Below, in pieces: positions 28,277 through 38,811 of a stretch of 64,000 nt of DNA (position 1 is the first letter of the stretch; the number at the start of each line of letters is the position of its first letter). This stretch comes from Vibrio cidicii. GTDB taxonomy: Bacteria; Pseudomonadota; Gammaproteobacteria; Enterobacterales; Vibrionaceae. The notes under the pieces were generated by a model, which saw only the letters and a list, made by a program, of their open reading frames with translations, searched no databases and was not told where the DNA came from. The stretch spans positions 3,286,001 to 3,350,000 of the forward strand of contig NZ_CP046804.1 in the NCBI RefSeq assembly GCF_009763805.1, read 5' to 3'. A program made the translations under genes and the position numbers.

Positions 28277-29536
28277 TTAGCCAAAAATCGCTTGCATCAT
28301 ATAGAAGAAGACGACAGCTAACAGTGCGCCCGCAGGCAGTGTTACTACCCAAGAAGCGACAATATTGCGTACCACACCAAGGTTAAGTGCAGCGATACCT
28401 CGCGCGAAACCCACACCTAGCACAGCACCGACAAGGGTTTGTGTGGTTGAAATTGGTAAACCTGTGCCTGATGCCAGTACCACGGTGGATGCGGTTGCGA
28501 GCTGCGCGGCAAAGCCACGGCTAGGCGTGAGCTCAGTAATACCAGTACCGACAGTGGCCATCACTTTATGACCTAAAGTGGCAAGACCAACCACGATACC
28601 AAAGCCGCCGAGAGGTAGGATCCACCAAGCAATTTGGCTTTTCGCCGTGATTTCGCCCATGTGCTCAACGGTAGATACGACCGCAGAAAGCGGACCAATC
28701 GCGTTGGCGACGTCATTTGAGCCGTGAGCAAAGGCCATGGCACAGGCGGTAATCACCATCAAAACGCTGAAAATGCTCTCTACGCCAGCGAAGCTGTGGT
28801 CATCTTCACGGCTAGCAAATTTTTTCTGGATATAAAGGTAACCACCGACCATTACGAGGGCAGAAATGGCGATTGAGGCCATCCACGCTTCAGAGCTGCT
28901 AAGGTGCAAGCCCACGTGTTTGAGGCCCTTTTTGATAGTTACCAGCGCGATCACCATAGTGGTGATGAACATGTAAATCGGGACGAAGCGTTTTGCGTTT
29001 AGCAGGGGCTTCTCGGTATCGAAGATCAGACGCTGTGCGCTGACGAAGATAAGGTATGCAAAGAAACCAGAGATAAGCGGAGTGATGATCCAACTGCCGA
29101 CAATGCCTTTAACACTGCTCCAGTCAACCGCTTCTGTGCCAACAGAAACACAGGCAAAACCAATGATGGCGCCGATAATCGAGTGAGTCGTTGAAACCGG
29201 CCAACCCATGTAAGACGCCAGCAATAGCCAGCTACCGGCCGCTAAAAGAGCGGACATCATGCCATAAACCAGAATGTCGGGCTTGTCGGCAAAAAGAGAT
29301 GTTTCGATAACACCTTTACGGATAGTGTCGGTTACTTCACCGCCTGCAAGGTATGCACCCGCAAATTCAAATATCATCGCAATGATGATGGCTTGTTTTA
29401 CGGTAAGCGCTTTCGAGCCGACTGAGGTGCCCATGGCGTTGGCAACGTCATTTGCGCCAATACCAATTGCCATCATAAATCCGAAAGCCGCTGCAACAAG
29501 AATCAGGACCGTGCCGTAGTTCGCAAGGATATCCAT
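28277..29536 (-). CDS. pitA: Low-affinity inorganic phosphate transporter (PiT family)
   Basis: A proton-coupled metal-phosphate symporter of the inner membrane, 419 residues with about ten membrane segments. The PiT duplicate signature appears twice: GANDVANAMGTSVGS near residue 27 and FAHGSNDVANAIGPLSAV near residue 275. ATG 29536 begins MDILANYGTVL as in other vibrios; the earlier in-frame ATG at 29581 is less likely. It follows the DUF47 gene on the same strand, a standard pit operon. Confidence 0.95.
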   Translation of the reverse strand: MDILANYGTVLILVAAAFGFMMAIGIGANDVANAMGTSVGSKALTVKQAIIIAMIFEFAGAYLAGGEVTDTIRKGVIETSLFADKPDILVYGMMSALLAAGSWLLLASYMGWPVSTTHSIIGAIIGFACVSVGTEAVDWSSVKGIVGSWIITPLISGFFAYLIFVSAQRLIFDTEKPLLNAKRFVPIYMFITTMVIALVTIKKGLKHVGLHLSSSEAWMASIAISALVMVGGYLYIQKKFASREDDHSFAGVESIFSVLMVITACAMAFAHGSNDVANAIGPLSAVVSTVEHMGEITAKSQIAWWILPLGGFGIVVGLATLGHKVMATVGTGITELTPSRGFAAQLATASTVVLASGTGLPISTTQTLVGAVLGVGFARGIAALNLGVVRNIVASWVVTLPAGALLAVVFFYMMQAIFG

Positions 29537-29589
29537 CGTAATACCTAGTTGATTTATAACAAGCGGAGCAAAATCAAACATACGTTTGT

Positions 29590-29625
29590 CCTGTTTTGGT
29601 CTTTTTCTGTGATGACCAAAACAGG
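29590..29625 (-). repeat. 12-base inverted repeat between the DUF47 gene and pit
   Basis: CCTGTTTTGGTC and GACCAAAACAGG are exact complements around a 12-base loop, so the transcript between the two genes can form a stable hairpin. No T-run follows, so it may protect or partly attenuate the message. Confidence 0.6.
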
Positions 29626-29664
29626 TTGACTATGCTCTTTGTTATTTTTCGTTTACTTAATGTT

Positions 29665-30345
29665 TTAAGATCGAGATAGCATCAGTTCCAGACGCGCGCC
29701 TACACGCTGAGCCTGGTCTGCAATACCGCCAACCCATTCGAAAATCTTGTATAGGAACATGACATCAATAGGGTTCATCTCCGATTCAATGGCCATCAGT
29801 TGCTGACGTAGAGTGATTTGCATCGCGTCGGTATCGTCTTCGATAACATCCAGCTGATTGATCATCTCTGCGACCAGAGTCACTTCGCGGCCTTTAAATC
29901 CGGTTTCGAGGAGTTCATCCAGCTCGTTAATCACGTTTTGAGCCTGATTAGCGGCGTCAAGACAACGTTGAACGTAAGCGATGAAATTGGATTGGAGTGC
30001 TTCAGGAATCACCAGTTTGCGACCGTAGACGCGACCTGCGACATCCTTTGCCAGGTTTGCCAGTTTGTCTTGCTGAGTCAGGAGCTCCAGCATGTCGGTA
30101 CGATCGACGGGTAAGAACAAACCGCGAGGAAGTTTGAGACGAATTTCTCGTTTCAGGACGTCCGCTTCTTTCTCAAGATGAGAGATTTGTGCGCGAATTT
30201 CCGCTGCTTTTTCCCAATCGCCCTCTGAACAGACTTCAAAGAACTTGATCAGGTGTGAGCAACATTCGTTGACACAAACCACGTGACGCTGCAAAGGCTT
30301 TATAGGGGACTTTGCAAATAACCCCATAATTGTATTTACTGGCAT
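29665..30345 (-). CDS. DUF47 (PhoU-like, TIGR00153) pit accessory protein
   Basis: A 226-residue all-helical cytoplasmic protein related to PhoU. MPVNTIMGLFAKSPIKPLQ is the typical start, with acidic metal-contacting segments such as ISHLEKEADVLKREI and LDVIEDDTDAMQI. Such proteins are encoded with Pit transporters and are thought to control them. The ATG at 30345 is chosen; an alternative ATG lies two codons upstream. The gene is followed by pit after a gap with a hairpin. Confidence 0.88.
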   Translation of the reverse strand: MPVNTIMGLFAKSPIKPLQRHVVCVNECCSHLIKFFEVCSEGDWEKAAEIRAQISHLEKEADVLKREIRLKLPRGLFLPVDRTDMLELLTQQDKLANLAKDVAGRVYGRKLVIPEALQSNFIAYVQRCLDAANQAQNVINELDELLETGFKGREVTLVAEMINQLDVIEDDTDAMQITLRQQLMAIESEMNPIDVMFLYKIFEWVGGIADQAQRVGARLELMLSRS

Positions 30346-30550
30346 GGTCATTCAACCTAATAACTATAACCTTAAAAGAACATACACCATTTCATGGTGA
30401 AATGTTGAGCGATGGCTATAAAGGCGCGCATGTTAACGCATTAAATCCCGCATTAAAACTGTTTTAGATCATCTCTAGTGCGATATTTCTTTCTTGCCCC
30501 GTAAGAATTTAGGCAATATCCTGTTCCAGTCTGCTTTGAAAGGTATAACT

Positions 30551-32069
30551 ATGGAAACCGAGATAGAACTGAAGTTTTTTGTTTCTCCTGAATTTTCAGA
30601 AACTTTGCGAGAAAAAATCGCCGAAACCAAAGTACTTCAGCACAGTTGTCGAGATCTGGGTAACACCTACTTTGACACCCCAGACAACTGGCTTCGTCAA
30701 CACGATACAGGCTTAAGGATACGCCGCTTTGATGACGTTTTTGTTCAGACTGTCAAAACGGCTGGACGCGTCGTTGCAGGCTTACATCAACGTCCCGAGT
30801 ACAACGCAGAACATACCTGCAACATCCCCGATCTCTCACTGCATCCGCTTGATATCTGGCCGCAAGGCAAAGAGATTGAAACCTTACAAGCCGAATTAAT
30901 GCCGCTTTTTTCCACCAATTTTAGCCGTGAACAGTGGTTAATTGGTATGCCGGATGGCAGCCAAGTTGAAGTAGCGTTTGACCAAGGCTTAGTCAACGCA
31001 CTGGACAAAGAAGACACGATTTGTGAAGTGGAACTGGAGCTCAAATCTGGCCAGACCGACGCGCTGTTTACTTTGGCTCGTTTGTTGTCTGAATCGGGCG
31101 GCATGCGCCTTGGTAACTTAAGTAAAGCGGCCAAAGGCTATCGCCTAGCGCAAGGTTATCAAGGCGATGAAGTGAAATCGCTCAGTTTGGTTGATACTGG
31201 CAAGCTCGATAACGTTGAGTATTGTTTGATCAATTCACTGGAGCATGCGCTGTCGCACTGGCACTACCACGAACAGATATACGTTGAGCGTGAGTCGGTG
31301 GAGGCTCTGCGCGAAATCAATCATGCCATCAGCTTCATTCGGCAAACCTTGACCATCTTTGGCGGGGTTGTGCCGCGCCGCGCCAGCGCCATTTTGCGCC
31401 AAGAGCTGAAATGGTTGGAAGAAGAGCTGGCGTGGTTGAGCGAGCATGCGCATTTAACCGAACTTTTGGAAGACAAAGGTCATGTACTGCGCAAGCTGGA
31501 CGCACGTAAATTTCTCGTTGCTGAGCTCACTCAGCAACTTGACAACCTGCCGGATCGTGAAGAGATGTTGCGTCTATTAACCAGTGCGCGTTACACCGGC
31601 TTGTTGCTTGATTTGAGCCGCTGGATTCTAACTCGTGGTTGGCAGCCGTTTTTGGATGACAAAGCGCGCGAGCAGATGGCTAGCTCGGTCAAAGAGTTTT
31701 CCGTCTTGCAGTTGGACAGGACTTGGACGGAGTTGATGGAAGCCTTTCCCGCCGAGCAAGAGATGTCGGCGCAGGCGTATATTGATCAACGCTATCGCTT
31801 AATGCGCAATCTTTACACTGGGGTCGGCTTTGCCAGCCTTTACGATGCTGAAGAGCGTAACGGCTTTCGTATGCCTTGGGCGGATCTGATCCACGGTATT
31901 GATGACCTATTGATGCTGCGCCACTTGCATCCTTTATGTGAGAAATTGGCCGTTGAAGAGCGTGAGCAATTAGAGCGCTGGCTGCTGCGCCAAGAAACGC
32001 TCCATCTTGCACGCGATGGATCAAACACGCGCCATCGGTCTTGAAGCAGAACCTTACTGGCGACGTTAA
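30551..32069 (+). CDS. ygiF: CYTH-CHAD protein YgiF (inorganic triphosphatase), frameshifted in this read
   Basis: An N-terminal CYTH domain (METEIELKFFVSPE, about residues 1-200) hydrolyses inorganic triphosphate in the E. coli homologue. The C-terminal helical CHAD domain (about 225-490) binds polyphosphate. The frame breaks near 31995 at CAAGAAACGCTCC. Deleting one A gives QERSILHAMDQTRAIGLE and the natural end EPYWRR at 32069, 505 residues in all. In this window it sits beside the pit/DUF47 pair, fitting a phosphate and polyphosphate theme. Confidence 0.92.
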
Positions 32070-32082
32070 CAGGGTTGTTCGA

Positions 32083-32110
32083 GAAAATAGGGCATTTGCC
32101 CTATTTTTTT
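32083..32110. terminator. Bidirectional terminator between ygiF and the channel gene
   Basis: AAAATAGGGC / GCCCTATTTT with a three- to four-base loop and T-run. The stop codon of the minus-strand channel gene lies inside the stem. Confidence 0.9.
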
Positions 32111-32853
32111 ATCTGCTGTTCCAGACGCTCAAGCCGGTTGAGGATCTCTTCTTGGCGCTGCAACATGGTCTCTAGCATCTTCTCTTTATTAATCGAGCGC
32201 GAGGTTTGCTGGTGGGTTGGGCTGGTGAGTAGCGAAGTGATTAAGCCCGAGATCATGCCAAACAGCCCTACGCCACAGAGGATCACTATCACTGCGACGA
32301 TCTTTCCCCCATCCGTCACTGGGTAATGGTCGCCATAGCCTACTGTGGAGATGGTGACAAACGCCCACCACAACGCATCAATCCCCGTCTGAATATTCGC
32401 TCCTTCCTCCTGACCTTCCATAAAAAGCACCAGACCCGAGCCGAGCATCACTAGCACCACCATTAAGAGTAAAATTGAAGCTAAAGTCGTTTCTTTCCGG
32501 TTATTTTTCAGTTGTTTAAAAACGGAGTGGGATGAGCGTAGCACTAAGATGACGCGCAGAATGTGAAACAGCCTTGCGAAACGCAGTGGCTCCACTAAAG
32601 GGATACTGGCGAGAAAATCGATCCAGTGAGTTTTCATAAAGTTGCGCTTGTCTGCGGCGCGGATCAAATCTACGCTCAGTTGTAGCAGGAAAATGCTACA
32701 GATTATGAAATCCAATCCGATAAGGATCTGGCGAGTTTCTTTATCGATAGGAAAGAACAACAAGCCAGAGATCACAAATAGCGCCATAAAAGACAAGATT
32801 AGTGATAACAGACTCATAGGTTTGGTGCTGTCTTTGATATCATTGCTATTCAT
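32101..32853 (-). CDS. Voltage-gated-type potassium channel (ion transport family)
   Basis: A 250-residue inner-membrane protein with six predicted membrane helices. The S4-like helix RFARLFHILRVILVLRSS has spaced arginines. The pore loop carries the potassium filter TVGYGD near residue 180, followed by S6 and a C-terminal coiled coil (MLETMLQRQEEILNRLERLE) likely driving tetramer formation. ATG 32853 is chosen, as the upstream extension to 32967 abuts the divergent chemoreceptor start and lacks family resemblance. No RCK ligand domain is present. The physiological role is unknown. Confidence 0.88.
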   Translation of the reverse strand: MNSNDIKDSTKPMSLLSLILSFMALFVISGLLFFPIDKETRQILIGLDFIICSIFLLQLSVDLIRAADKRNFMKTHWIDFLASIPLVEPLRFARLFHILRVILVLRSSHSVFKQLKNNRKETTLASILLLMVVLVMLGSGLVLFMEGQEEGANIQTGIDALWWAFVTISTVGYGDHYPVTDGGKIVAVIVILCGVGLFGMISGLITSLLTSPTHQQTSRSINKEKMLETMLQRQEEILNRLERLEQQIKK

Positions 32854-32966
32854 ACGGGGCTCGAAATAAATAGGTTGGCTCAATTTTCTCTTCAGAGTCA
32901 GCGCAATTTTAATCGGGGCAACGCGCTCTGAGATAAGACTATAAAAGACTTGGTGGAGAACTGACA

Positions 32967-34223
32967 ATGGAAAAGCTGGCGTTTAAACCCTGGGAAAGGG
33001 TGATTTCAGACATTCGCCTGGTTCCCAAGATGGTTATGCTGATGGTGTTCAGTACGATCTTAATCGTGGGGAAACAGCTGTGGGATGCGAGTACTTTTTA
33101 TCAAGCTTTGCTGGCGGCAACGCAGAATGAGCAGCTTGCGCAGCATCACTATGATGCTTACTTAGTACAAGTTGCTTGGCAAACCGCACTGTTGATTGTG
33201 CTGTTTATTGTGCTGTTGATGGCGGCGGCGAGTGTGATGCTGCGTCAGACGCGTTACCTCAATGATGCCATCAAGCTTATGGCGCAGAAAAACCTCTCCG
33301 TTCCTTTTGGCATGGAGTGTAAAGATGAATACGGTGACGTGGCGCGTGAGCTGGAGAAGACCCGTAAACAGTTACATGATGTGATTAAAACTCAGATTAA
33401 TGCCTCCGATGAGCTCTCTGGATTGACCGAAGTGATGACGCTGAGCATGTCGGAAACTAAAGAGTCTGCCCAAGAAGAGTTTAACGAAATTGACCAACTG
33501 GCCACGGCAATGAGCGAGATGACCTCTACGGTACAGACGGTGGCCGAGCATGCGCACAGCGCCTCTTCACTGACGGAGCTGGCATCCGAGCAGGCGAAAA
33601 AAGGCCAGCAGTTCCTCAAGGGTACCGTAAATAAGATGAGCCAGCTCTCTTCGGATATTTCGGCCTCGGCACAGGCGGTTAATCAAGTGGAAGAGCGGGT
33701 AGATGCGATCGGAAGCGTTGTCGGCACCATTCAAGGCATTTCTGAACAAACTAACCTGCTAGCATTGAACGCGGCGATTGAAGCCGCGCGTGCTGGTGAA
33801 GCTGGGCGTGGGTTTGCCGTGGTGGCTGATGAAGTGCGTAACCTAGCACAGCGCACTCAGCAAGCGACGGTAGAGATTCAAGATATGATCTCGCAGTTGC
33901 AAAGCAGTGCAACTTCGGCGGTGGAACTGATGGAAAAAAGCGTGGTTGAAGCGGCGGAAGGGGTTGATTTGGTCTCTAACGCGGGCCACGAACTGGATGG
34001 CATCGTAGGCCAAGTCACGCAAATTAATGAGATGAACCTTCACATTGCCACGGCTGCGGGTCAGCAAAGTAGTGTTGCGGCCGAGATGGATCAAAACCTC
34101 ACCAATGTGCGTGAGCTGGTGGAAGCCTCTGTGGTGGTGGTGAGTGAACTTCTCGAAACCTCGGAAATCATGCAAAACAATGCCGAAGAGCTGGATAAAA
34201 AGATCAAGTTATTCCGCGTCTAG
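32967..34223 (+). CDS. Methyl-accepting chemotaxis protein with a minimal periplasmic domain
   Basis: A 418-residue chemoreceptor. The first membrane helix is at about 21-36 and the second at about 72-92. Only about 35 residues lie between them in the periplasm, too few for a known ligand domain. A HAMP region follows (about 93-145). The conserved signalling tip [20 protein letters not shown] lies near residue 258. It probably senses an internal or membrane signal rather than an external ligand. No NWETF-like CheR pentapeptide is present at the C terminus (ends KKIKLFRV). Confidence 0.9.
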   Translation: MEKLAFKPWERVISDIRLVPKMVMLMVFSTILIVGKQLWDASTFYQALLAATQNEQLAQHHYDAYLVQVAWQTALLIVLFIVLLMAAASVMLRQTRYLNDAIKLMAQKNLSVPFGMECKDEYGDVARELEKTRKQLHDVIKTQINASDELSGLTEVMTLSMSETKESAQEEFNEIDQLATAMSEMTSTVQTVAEHAHSASSLTELASEQAKKGQQFLKGTVNKMSQLSSDISASAQAVNQVEERVDAIGSVVGTIQGISEQTNLLALNAAIEAARAGEAGRGFAVVADEVRNLAQRTQQATVEIQDMISQLQSSATSAVELMEKSVVEAAEGVDLVSNAGHELDGIVGQVTQINEMNLHIATAAGQQSSVAAEMDQNLTNVRELVEASVVVVSELLETSEIMQNNAEELDKKIKLFRV

Positions 34224-34261
34224 CACCGAGAAAGCGGAAAAAAAGCCGAGAAAAAAGAGAG

Positions 34262-34292
34262 AACGCCCACATTGTCGATGTGGGCGTTTTTT
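34262..34292 (+). terminator. Terminator of the chemoreceptor gene
   Basis: AACGCCCACAT / ATGTGGGCGTT with a five-base loop followed by TTTT. Confidence 0.95.
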
Positions 34293-34346
34293 ATGGCGGC
34301 AACTCTGATATAAATAGCACAAAGCAAAACATTACAAGGAAGAATC

Positions 34347-37187
34347 ATGCACTTGCCTTCGTCATTACAGCCTGTCGCAGAACGGGCGATGCAAAGCGCC
34401 CAACAAGCGGGCTACCTTGAGCATTGGTCGGCAGAGTTCGCTGAACAATACCGCTATGTCGCAGGGCTCAGCCCTTTTATTGTCGAGGCGCTGCAGCGCG
34501 ACAGTCTGCTTGCCGAGCAATTGCCGACGATGTTGACGGATGAAAGTCGTCAGGAATCTTACCGCGCTCAATTGGCGTCACTACTGGCTGAGTGTCGTGA
34601 CGAAGCAACGGGACAGCGCGTACTGCGCCAGTTTCGTAATCGTGAGATGGTTTATATCGCTTGGAAAGACTTCAGCCAAAATTGGAGTTTGCAAGCGTCA
34701 CTGAGCCATCTTTCCCAACTGGCCGAGGCGATGATTTTTGAGACCTACCAGTGGCAATACGCTTTGTGCTGCCAAGAGTGGGGAACGCCGAGCAATGCGG
34801 CGGGTGAAGCGCAGCCGATGTTGATTATCGGCATGGGCAAACTCGGCGGTGGTGAGCTTAATTTTTCTTCCGATATCGATCTGATTTTCACTTATCCGGA
34901 AAACGGGGAGACCCAAGGCGCACGGCGTAGCATTGCCAACGCGCAGTTTTTTACCCGCCTTGGTCAGCGGATCATCAAAGCGCTCGATCAACAAACCTTT
35001 GATGGCTTTTGTTATCGGGTGGACATGCGCTTACGCCCCTTTGGTGAGAGTGGCCCGCTGGTGATGAGTTTTGCTGCCTTGGAAGACTACTACCAAGAGC
35101 AGGGGCGTGATTGGGAACGCTACGCGATGATCAAAGCGCGCGTGATGGGACGGGAGATGTACCCGCAATACCAAGAACTGCGCCAGATGCTGCGTCCGTT
35201 TGTCTTCCGTCGTTATATTGATTTCAGCGCGATTCAATCGCTGCGGCGGATGAAGTCGATGATCAGCAGCGAAGTGCGTCGCCGTGGTTTGACCAATAAC
35301 ATCAAGCTCGGTGCTGGTGGCATCCGCGAAATCGAATTTATCGCTCAGGTCTTTCAATTGATCCGCGGCGGGCGCGAACCCAGTTTACGCAAGCGAGGGC
35401 TCTTGACCACGCTGGAAGCGATTGCCCAACTGCAACTGCTGACTCAAGAAGAAGTCAGTAGCCTGACGGTGGCCTATCAGTTTTTGCGCCGCTTGGAGAA
35501 CTTACTGCAGGCCATGGCCGACAAACAGACGCAAACCTTGCCGGAAAGTGAGTTGGAGCAACAGGCTCTTGCTACAGCGATGGGGTATGCCGATTGGCAA
35601 AGTTTATTGCTAGAGGTCAATCAGCACATGGCGGCGGTGCATCAAGTGTTTGAAACCTTGATCGGTGATGACGAAGAGGAAGTGAGTCCGGTTGCGCACC
35701 ACTTCAGCGAGCTATGGGATATGGCCCACAACCCAGAAGTGATTGAGCAGATTCTACAAAACGATCTCTCTCTTGCCGACCCCAGCGCAGTTGCCCAGCA
35801 AGTGATTCAGTTCAAAGCCGATCTGGCGAAAAAGACCTTAGGGCCGCGCGGGCGCGATGTGCTCAATCACTTGATGCCGAAAGTGTTCAGCGCGGCTTTT
35901 GCTCATCCTGAAGCGCAATTTGGTTTGCCGCGGGTGTTTTTCTTATTGCACAGCATCGTCACCCGCACCACGTATCTGGAACTGCTGGACGAACATCCAG
36001 CCGCGTTAACGCAGTTGGTGCGCCTGTGCACCGCCAGCCCGATGATTTCGCAGCAGTTAGCGCGTTATCCTATCTTGCTCGACGAGCTTATCGACCCGCA
36101 GCAGTTGTATAACCCCATCCCACTCGAATCCTATCGCACTGAGCTGCGCGATTTCCTAGCCCGTATTCCTGAAGAGGATATGGAGCAGCAAATGGAAGCG
36201 CTGCGCCAGTTTAAACAGATCTGCATTTTACGTATCGCAGCGGCTGATATCGCAGGTGTATTGCCAGTAATGAAAGTGAGCGATCACTTAACCTATTTAG
36301 CAGAAGCGATTGTCGAAGCCGTTGTCTATCAAGCTTGGCAACAAGTGGCGGAAAAATATGGTGAGCCAATCCATCTGAAAGAGAGAGACGGCAAAGGTTT
36401 TGCGGTGGTCGGCTATGGCAAAGTCGGCGGCTGGGAGTTGGGGTACAACTCCGATCTGGACGTGGTTTTCCTCCATGACTGCCCAACCAATGTCTATACC
36501 GATGGCAAAAAGGAGATTGATGGACGCCAATTTTACTTACGTCTGGCACAGCGCATCATCCACATTTTCTCGACTCGTACCGCGTCGGGCATCTTGTATG
36601 AAGTGGACACGCGCCTGCGTCCGTCCGGTGCATCGGGTTTACTGGTGTGCCCAGTGGATGCGTTTGATGAATACCAGCGCCAAGAAGCGTGGACTTGGGA
36701 GCATCAGGCGCTGGTTCGTGCCCGTATGATTTATGGAGATGACGATCTCGCGAGCGAATTTGCCCGTGTTCGCCACGAGGTACTGGCGTTGCCGCGTGAT
36801 GAAAACCAACTGAAAAAAGAAGTGGCGGAGATGCGAGTAAAAATGCGCGAACACCTTGGTGGCAAGAAAGCAGACCGCTTCATGCTCAAACAAGATCAAG
36901 GCGGGATCACCGATATCGAGTTCTTGGCCCAGTACCTAGTACTCAATTTCAGCGCGAGTAAGCCGAAAATGACGCGCTGGTGTGACAACGTGCGCATCTT
37001 TGAAACCTCGATTGCGCAAGGTGTGATGGACGAATCACAGGCGCTGGCGCTAACGCAGGCCTACACGCGTATGCGTGACGAGATCCATAAACGCAATTTG
37101 CTTAATCTGGATGCGGATGTGGCTCTGGATAAATTTACCGCTGAGCGACAGGTCGTAATGGATGCTTGGAACGCGTGGCTGAGCTAG
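34347..37187 (+). CDS. glnE: Bifunctional glutamine synthetase adenylyltransferase/deadenylase
   Basis: Adds or removes AMP on glutamine synthetase in response to PII and glutamine. 946 residues, the family's usual length. Two nucleotidyltransferase domains are evident. The N-terminal deadenylase has [20 protein letters not shown] near residue 160, and the C-terminal adenylyltransferase has [20 protein letters not shown] near residue 690. The intact reading frame over 2.8 kb contrasts with the broken genes elsewhere in the window. Confidence 0.97.
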   Translation: MHLPSSLQPVAERAMQSAQQAGYLEHWSAEFAEQYRYVAGLSPFIVEALQRDSLLAEQLPTMLTDESRQESYRAQLASLLAECRDEATGQRVLRQFRNREMVYIAWKDFSQNWSLQASLSHLSQLAEAMIFETYQWQYALCCQEWGTPSNAAGEAQPMLIIGMGKLGGGELNFSSDIDLIFTYPENGETQGARRSIANAQFFTRLGQRIIKALDQQTFDGFCYRVDMRLRPFGESGPLVMSFAALEDYYQEQGRDWERYAMIKARVMGREMYPQYQELRQMLRPFVFRRYIDFSAIQSLRRMKSMISSEVRRRGLTNNIKLGAGGIREIEFIAQVFQLIRGGREPSLRKRGLLTTLEAIAQLQLLTQEEVSSLTVAYQFLRRLENLLQAMADKQTQTLPESELEQQALATAMGYADWQSLLLEVNQHMAAVHQVFETLIGDDEEEVSPVAHHFSELWDMAHNPEVIEQILQNDLSLADPSAVAQQVIQFKADLAKKTLGPRGRDVLNHLMPKVFSAAFAHPEAQFGLPRVFFLLHSIVTRTTYLELLDEHPAALTQLVRLCTASPMISQQLARYPILLDELIDPQQLYNPIPLESYRTELRDFLARIPEEDMEQQMEALRQFKQICILRIAAADIAGVLPVMKVSDHLTYLAEAIVEAVVYQAWQQVAEKYGEPIHLKERDGKGFAVVGYGKVGGWELGYNSDLDVVFLHDCPTNVYTDGKKEIDGRQFYLRLAQRIIHIFSTRTASGILYEVDTRLRPSGASGLLVCPVDAFDEYQRQEAWTWEHQALVRARMIYGDDDLASEFARVRHEVLALPRDENQLKKEVAEMRVKMREHLGGKKADRFMLKQDQGGITDIEFLAQYLVLNFSASKPKMTRWCDNVRIFETSIAQGVMDESQALALTQAYTRMRDEIHKRNLLNLDADVALDKFTAERQVVMDAWNAWLS

Positions 37188-37257
37188 CACCTTCAACTAT
37201 TTAGCCCGCAAAAGGGCTGTGCTAAACTCTGCGCAGCAAAAAATTTGGAGATCGACA

Positions 37258-38688
37258 ATGAAACCTATCCTACCTGATTACAGCAATGCAGGTGTTCTGA
37301 TCATCGGCGACGTCATGTTAGACCGCTACTGGTATGGACCTGTGAACCGCATTTCCCCAGAAGCGCCGGTACCTGTCGTTAAAGTCGACAACAATGAAGA
37401 ACGTCCGGGCGGCGCGGCAAACGTGGCCATGAACATTGCTTCACTGGGCGGCCTTGCGCACATCGTTGGTCTGACGGGTGAGGATGAGCCAGCCAGAGTG
37501 CTGACGGAAACGCTCAGTTCACTCAAGGTGAAGTGCGATTTTGTCTCTCTGCCAGACTACCCAACCATCACTAAACTGCGAGTGATGAGCCGCGGTCAGC
37601 AATTGATCCGCCTCGACTTTGAAGACAAGTTTGCCAATGTCGATCAAGCGTTGATCCTCTCTCGCATGGAACGCACTTTGCCACAGGTGCAGGCTGTGAT
37701 TCTCTCTGACTACGACAAAGGCGCGTTAGAGCACGTTGAAGCGTTGATCGCCAAAGCGCGCGCCGCCAATGTGCCGGTATTTATCGATCCTAAAGGCACT
37801 AATTTTGAACCGTATCGCGGTGCTACGCTGCTGACACCGAATATGTCGGAGTTTGAAGCGGTGGTTGGCAAAGTCACCTCGGAAGAGGATTTAGTGGCCA
37901 AAGCACTGGTGTTGATTGAGAAGTTTGATTTCTCTGCGCTGTTGGTGACTCGCAGTGAACACGGCATGACGTTAGTGCGCCCGGGGCAAAAGCCATTCCA
38001 TCTGCCAACACAAGCCAAAGAAGTGTATGACGTGACAGGGGCTGGGGATACGGTGATCTCTGTTTTGGCTGCTTCGGTTGCGGCGGGGAAACCACTGGAA
38101 GAGGCGTGCGCTCTAGCGAATGCCGCCGCCGGTGTCGTTGTCGGCAAACTGGGCACCTCGACCTTATCTACCATCGAGCTGGCCGAAGCGATTCATGGCA
38201 GCCGTGATACCGATTTTGGCGTGATTACTGAAGCGGCACTGATTGATGCCGTCAAAGCGGCGCAGGCCAAAGGCGAAAAAGTGGTGATGACTAACGGCTG
38301 TTTCGACATTTTGCATGCGGGCCATGTATCTTACCTCAACAATGCGGCCAAACTGGGTAATCGCTTAATTGTGGCGGTAAATACCGATGAATCGGTGAAA
38401 CGCCTCAAAGGGCCGGGTCGTCCGGTCAACCCAACCGATCGCCGTATGGCTGTCTTAGCGGGATTGGGCGCAGTCGATTGGGTGGTGCCTTTTAGCGAAG
38501 ATACTCCGCAGCGTTTGATTGCTGCGGTATTGCCGGATCTGTTAGTCAAAGGTGGCGATTACAAACCCGAAGAGATTGCCGGTGGCGCAGAAGTGATTGC
38601 TGCGGGTGGTGAAGTGAAAGTACTCAACTTCGAAGATGGCTGCTCGACCACAGAGATCATCGATGCGATCAAAGGTGGCAAAGGTTAA
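37258..38688 (+). CDS. hldE: Bifunctional heptose-7-phosphate kinase / heptose-1-phosphate adenylyltransferase
   Basis: Makes ADP-heptose for the LPS inner core. The N-terminal ribokinase-type kinase (about 1-318) has [17 protein letters not shown] and [11 protein letters not shown]. The C-terminal nucleotidyltransferase (about 344-476) has [16 protein letters not shown]. 476 residues. ATG 37258 ([20 protein letters not shown]) has an upstream GGAG. It follows glnE as in other enterics and vibrios. Confidence 0.97.
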   Translation: MKPILPDYSNAGVLIIGDVMLDRYWYGPVNRISPEAPVPVVKVDNNEERPGGAANVAMNIASLGGLAHIVGLTGEDEPARVLTETLSSLKVKCDFVSLPDYPTITKLRVMSRGQQLIRLDFEDKFANVDQALILSRMERTLPQVQAVILSDYDKGALEHVEALIAKARAANVPVFIDPKGTNFEPYRGATLLTPNMSEFEAVVGKVTSEEDLVAKALVLIEKFDFSALLVTRSEHGMTLVRPGQKPFHLPTQAKEVYDVTGAGDTVISVLAASVAAGKPLEEACALANAAAGVVVGKLGTSTLSTIELAEAIHGSRDTDFGVITEAALIDAVKAAQAKGEKVVMTNGCFDILHAGHVSYLNNAAKLGNRLIVAVNTDESVKRLKGPGRPVNPTDRRMAVLAGLGAVDWVVPFSEDTPQRLIAAVLPDLLVKGGDYKPEEIAGGAEVIAAGGEVKVLNFEDGCSTTEIIDAIKGGKG

Positions 38689-38712
38689 TCACCCGCCAAA
38701 ATGAAGATCTAA

Positions 38713-38741
38713 AAAGGGTTACTGATTAAGTAACCCTTTTT
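38713..38741. terminator. Bidirectional terminator between hldE and tolC
   Basis: AAAAAGGGTTACT pairs with AGTAACCCTTTTT around a short loop. A- and T-runs serve both convergent genes. Confidence 0.9.
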
Positions 38742-38811
38742 GTTTCGCACTTTCTTTTATTTCGCACTTTCGTTAAGCAAGCCAGCGGAGAGACTGGCTC
38801 ACCGTGGGCGA

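Noticed and set aside
29585..29600. 16-base match TTTGTCCTGTTTTGGT shared with the zapE upstream region (52485-52500)
   Set aside because: About one such 16-base repeat is expected by chance in 64 kb searched on both strands.
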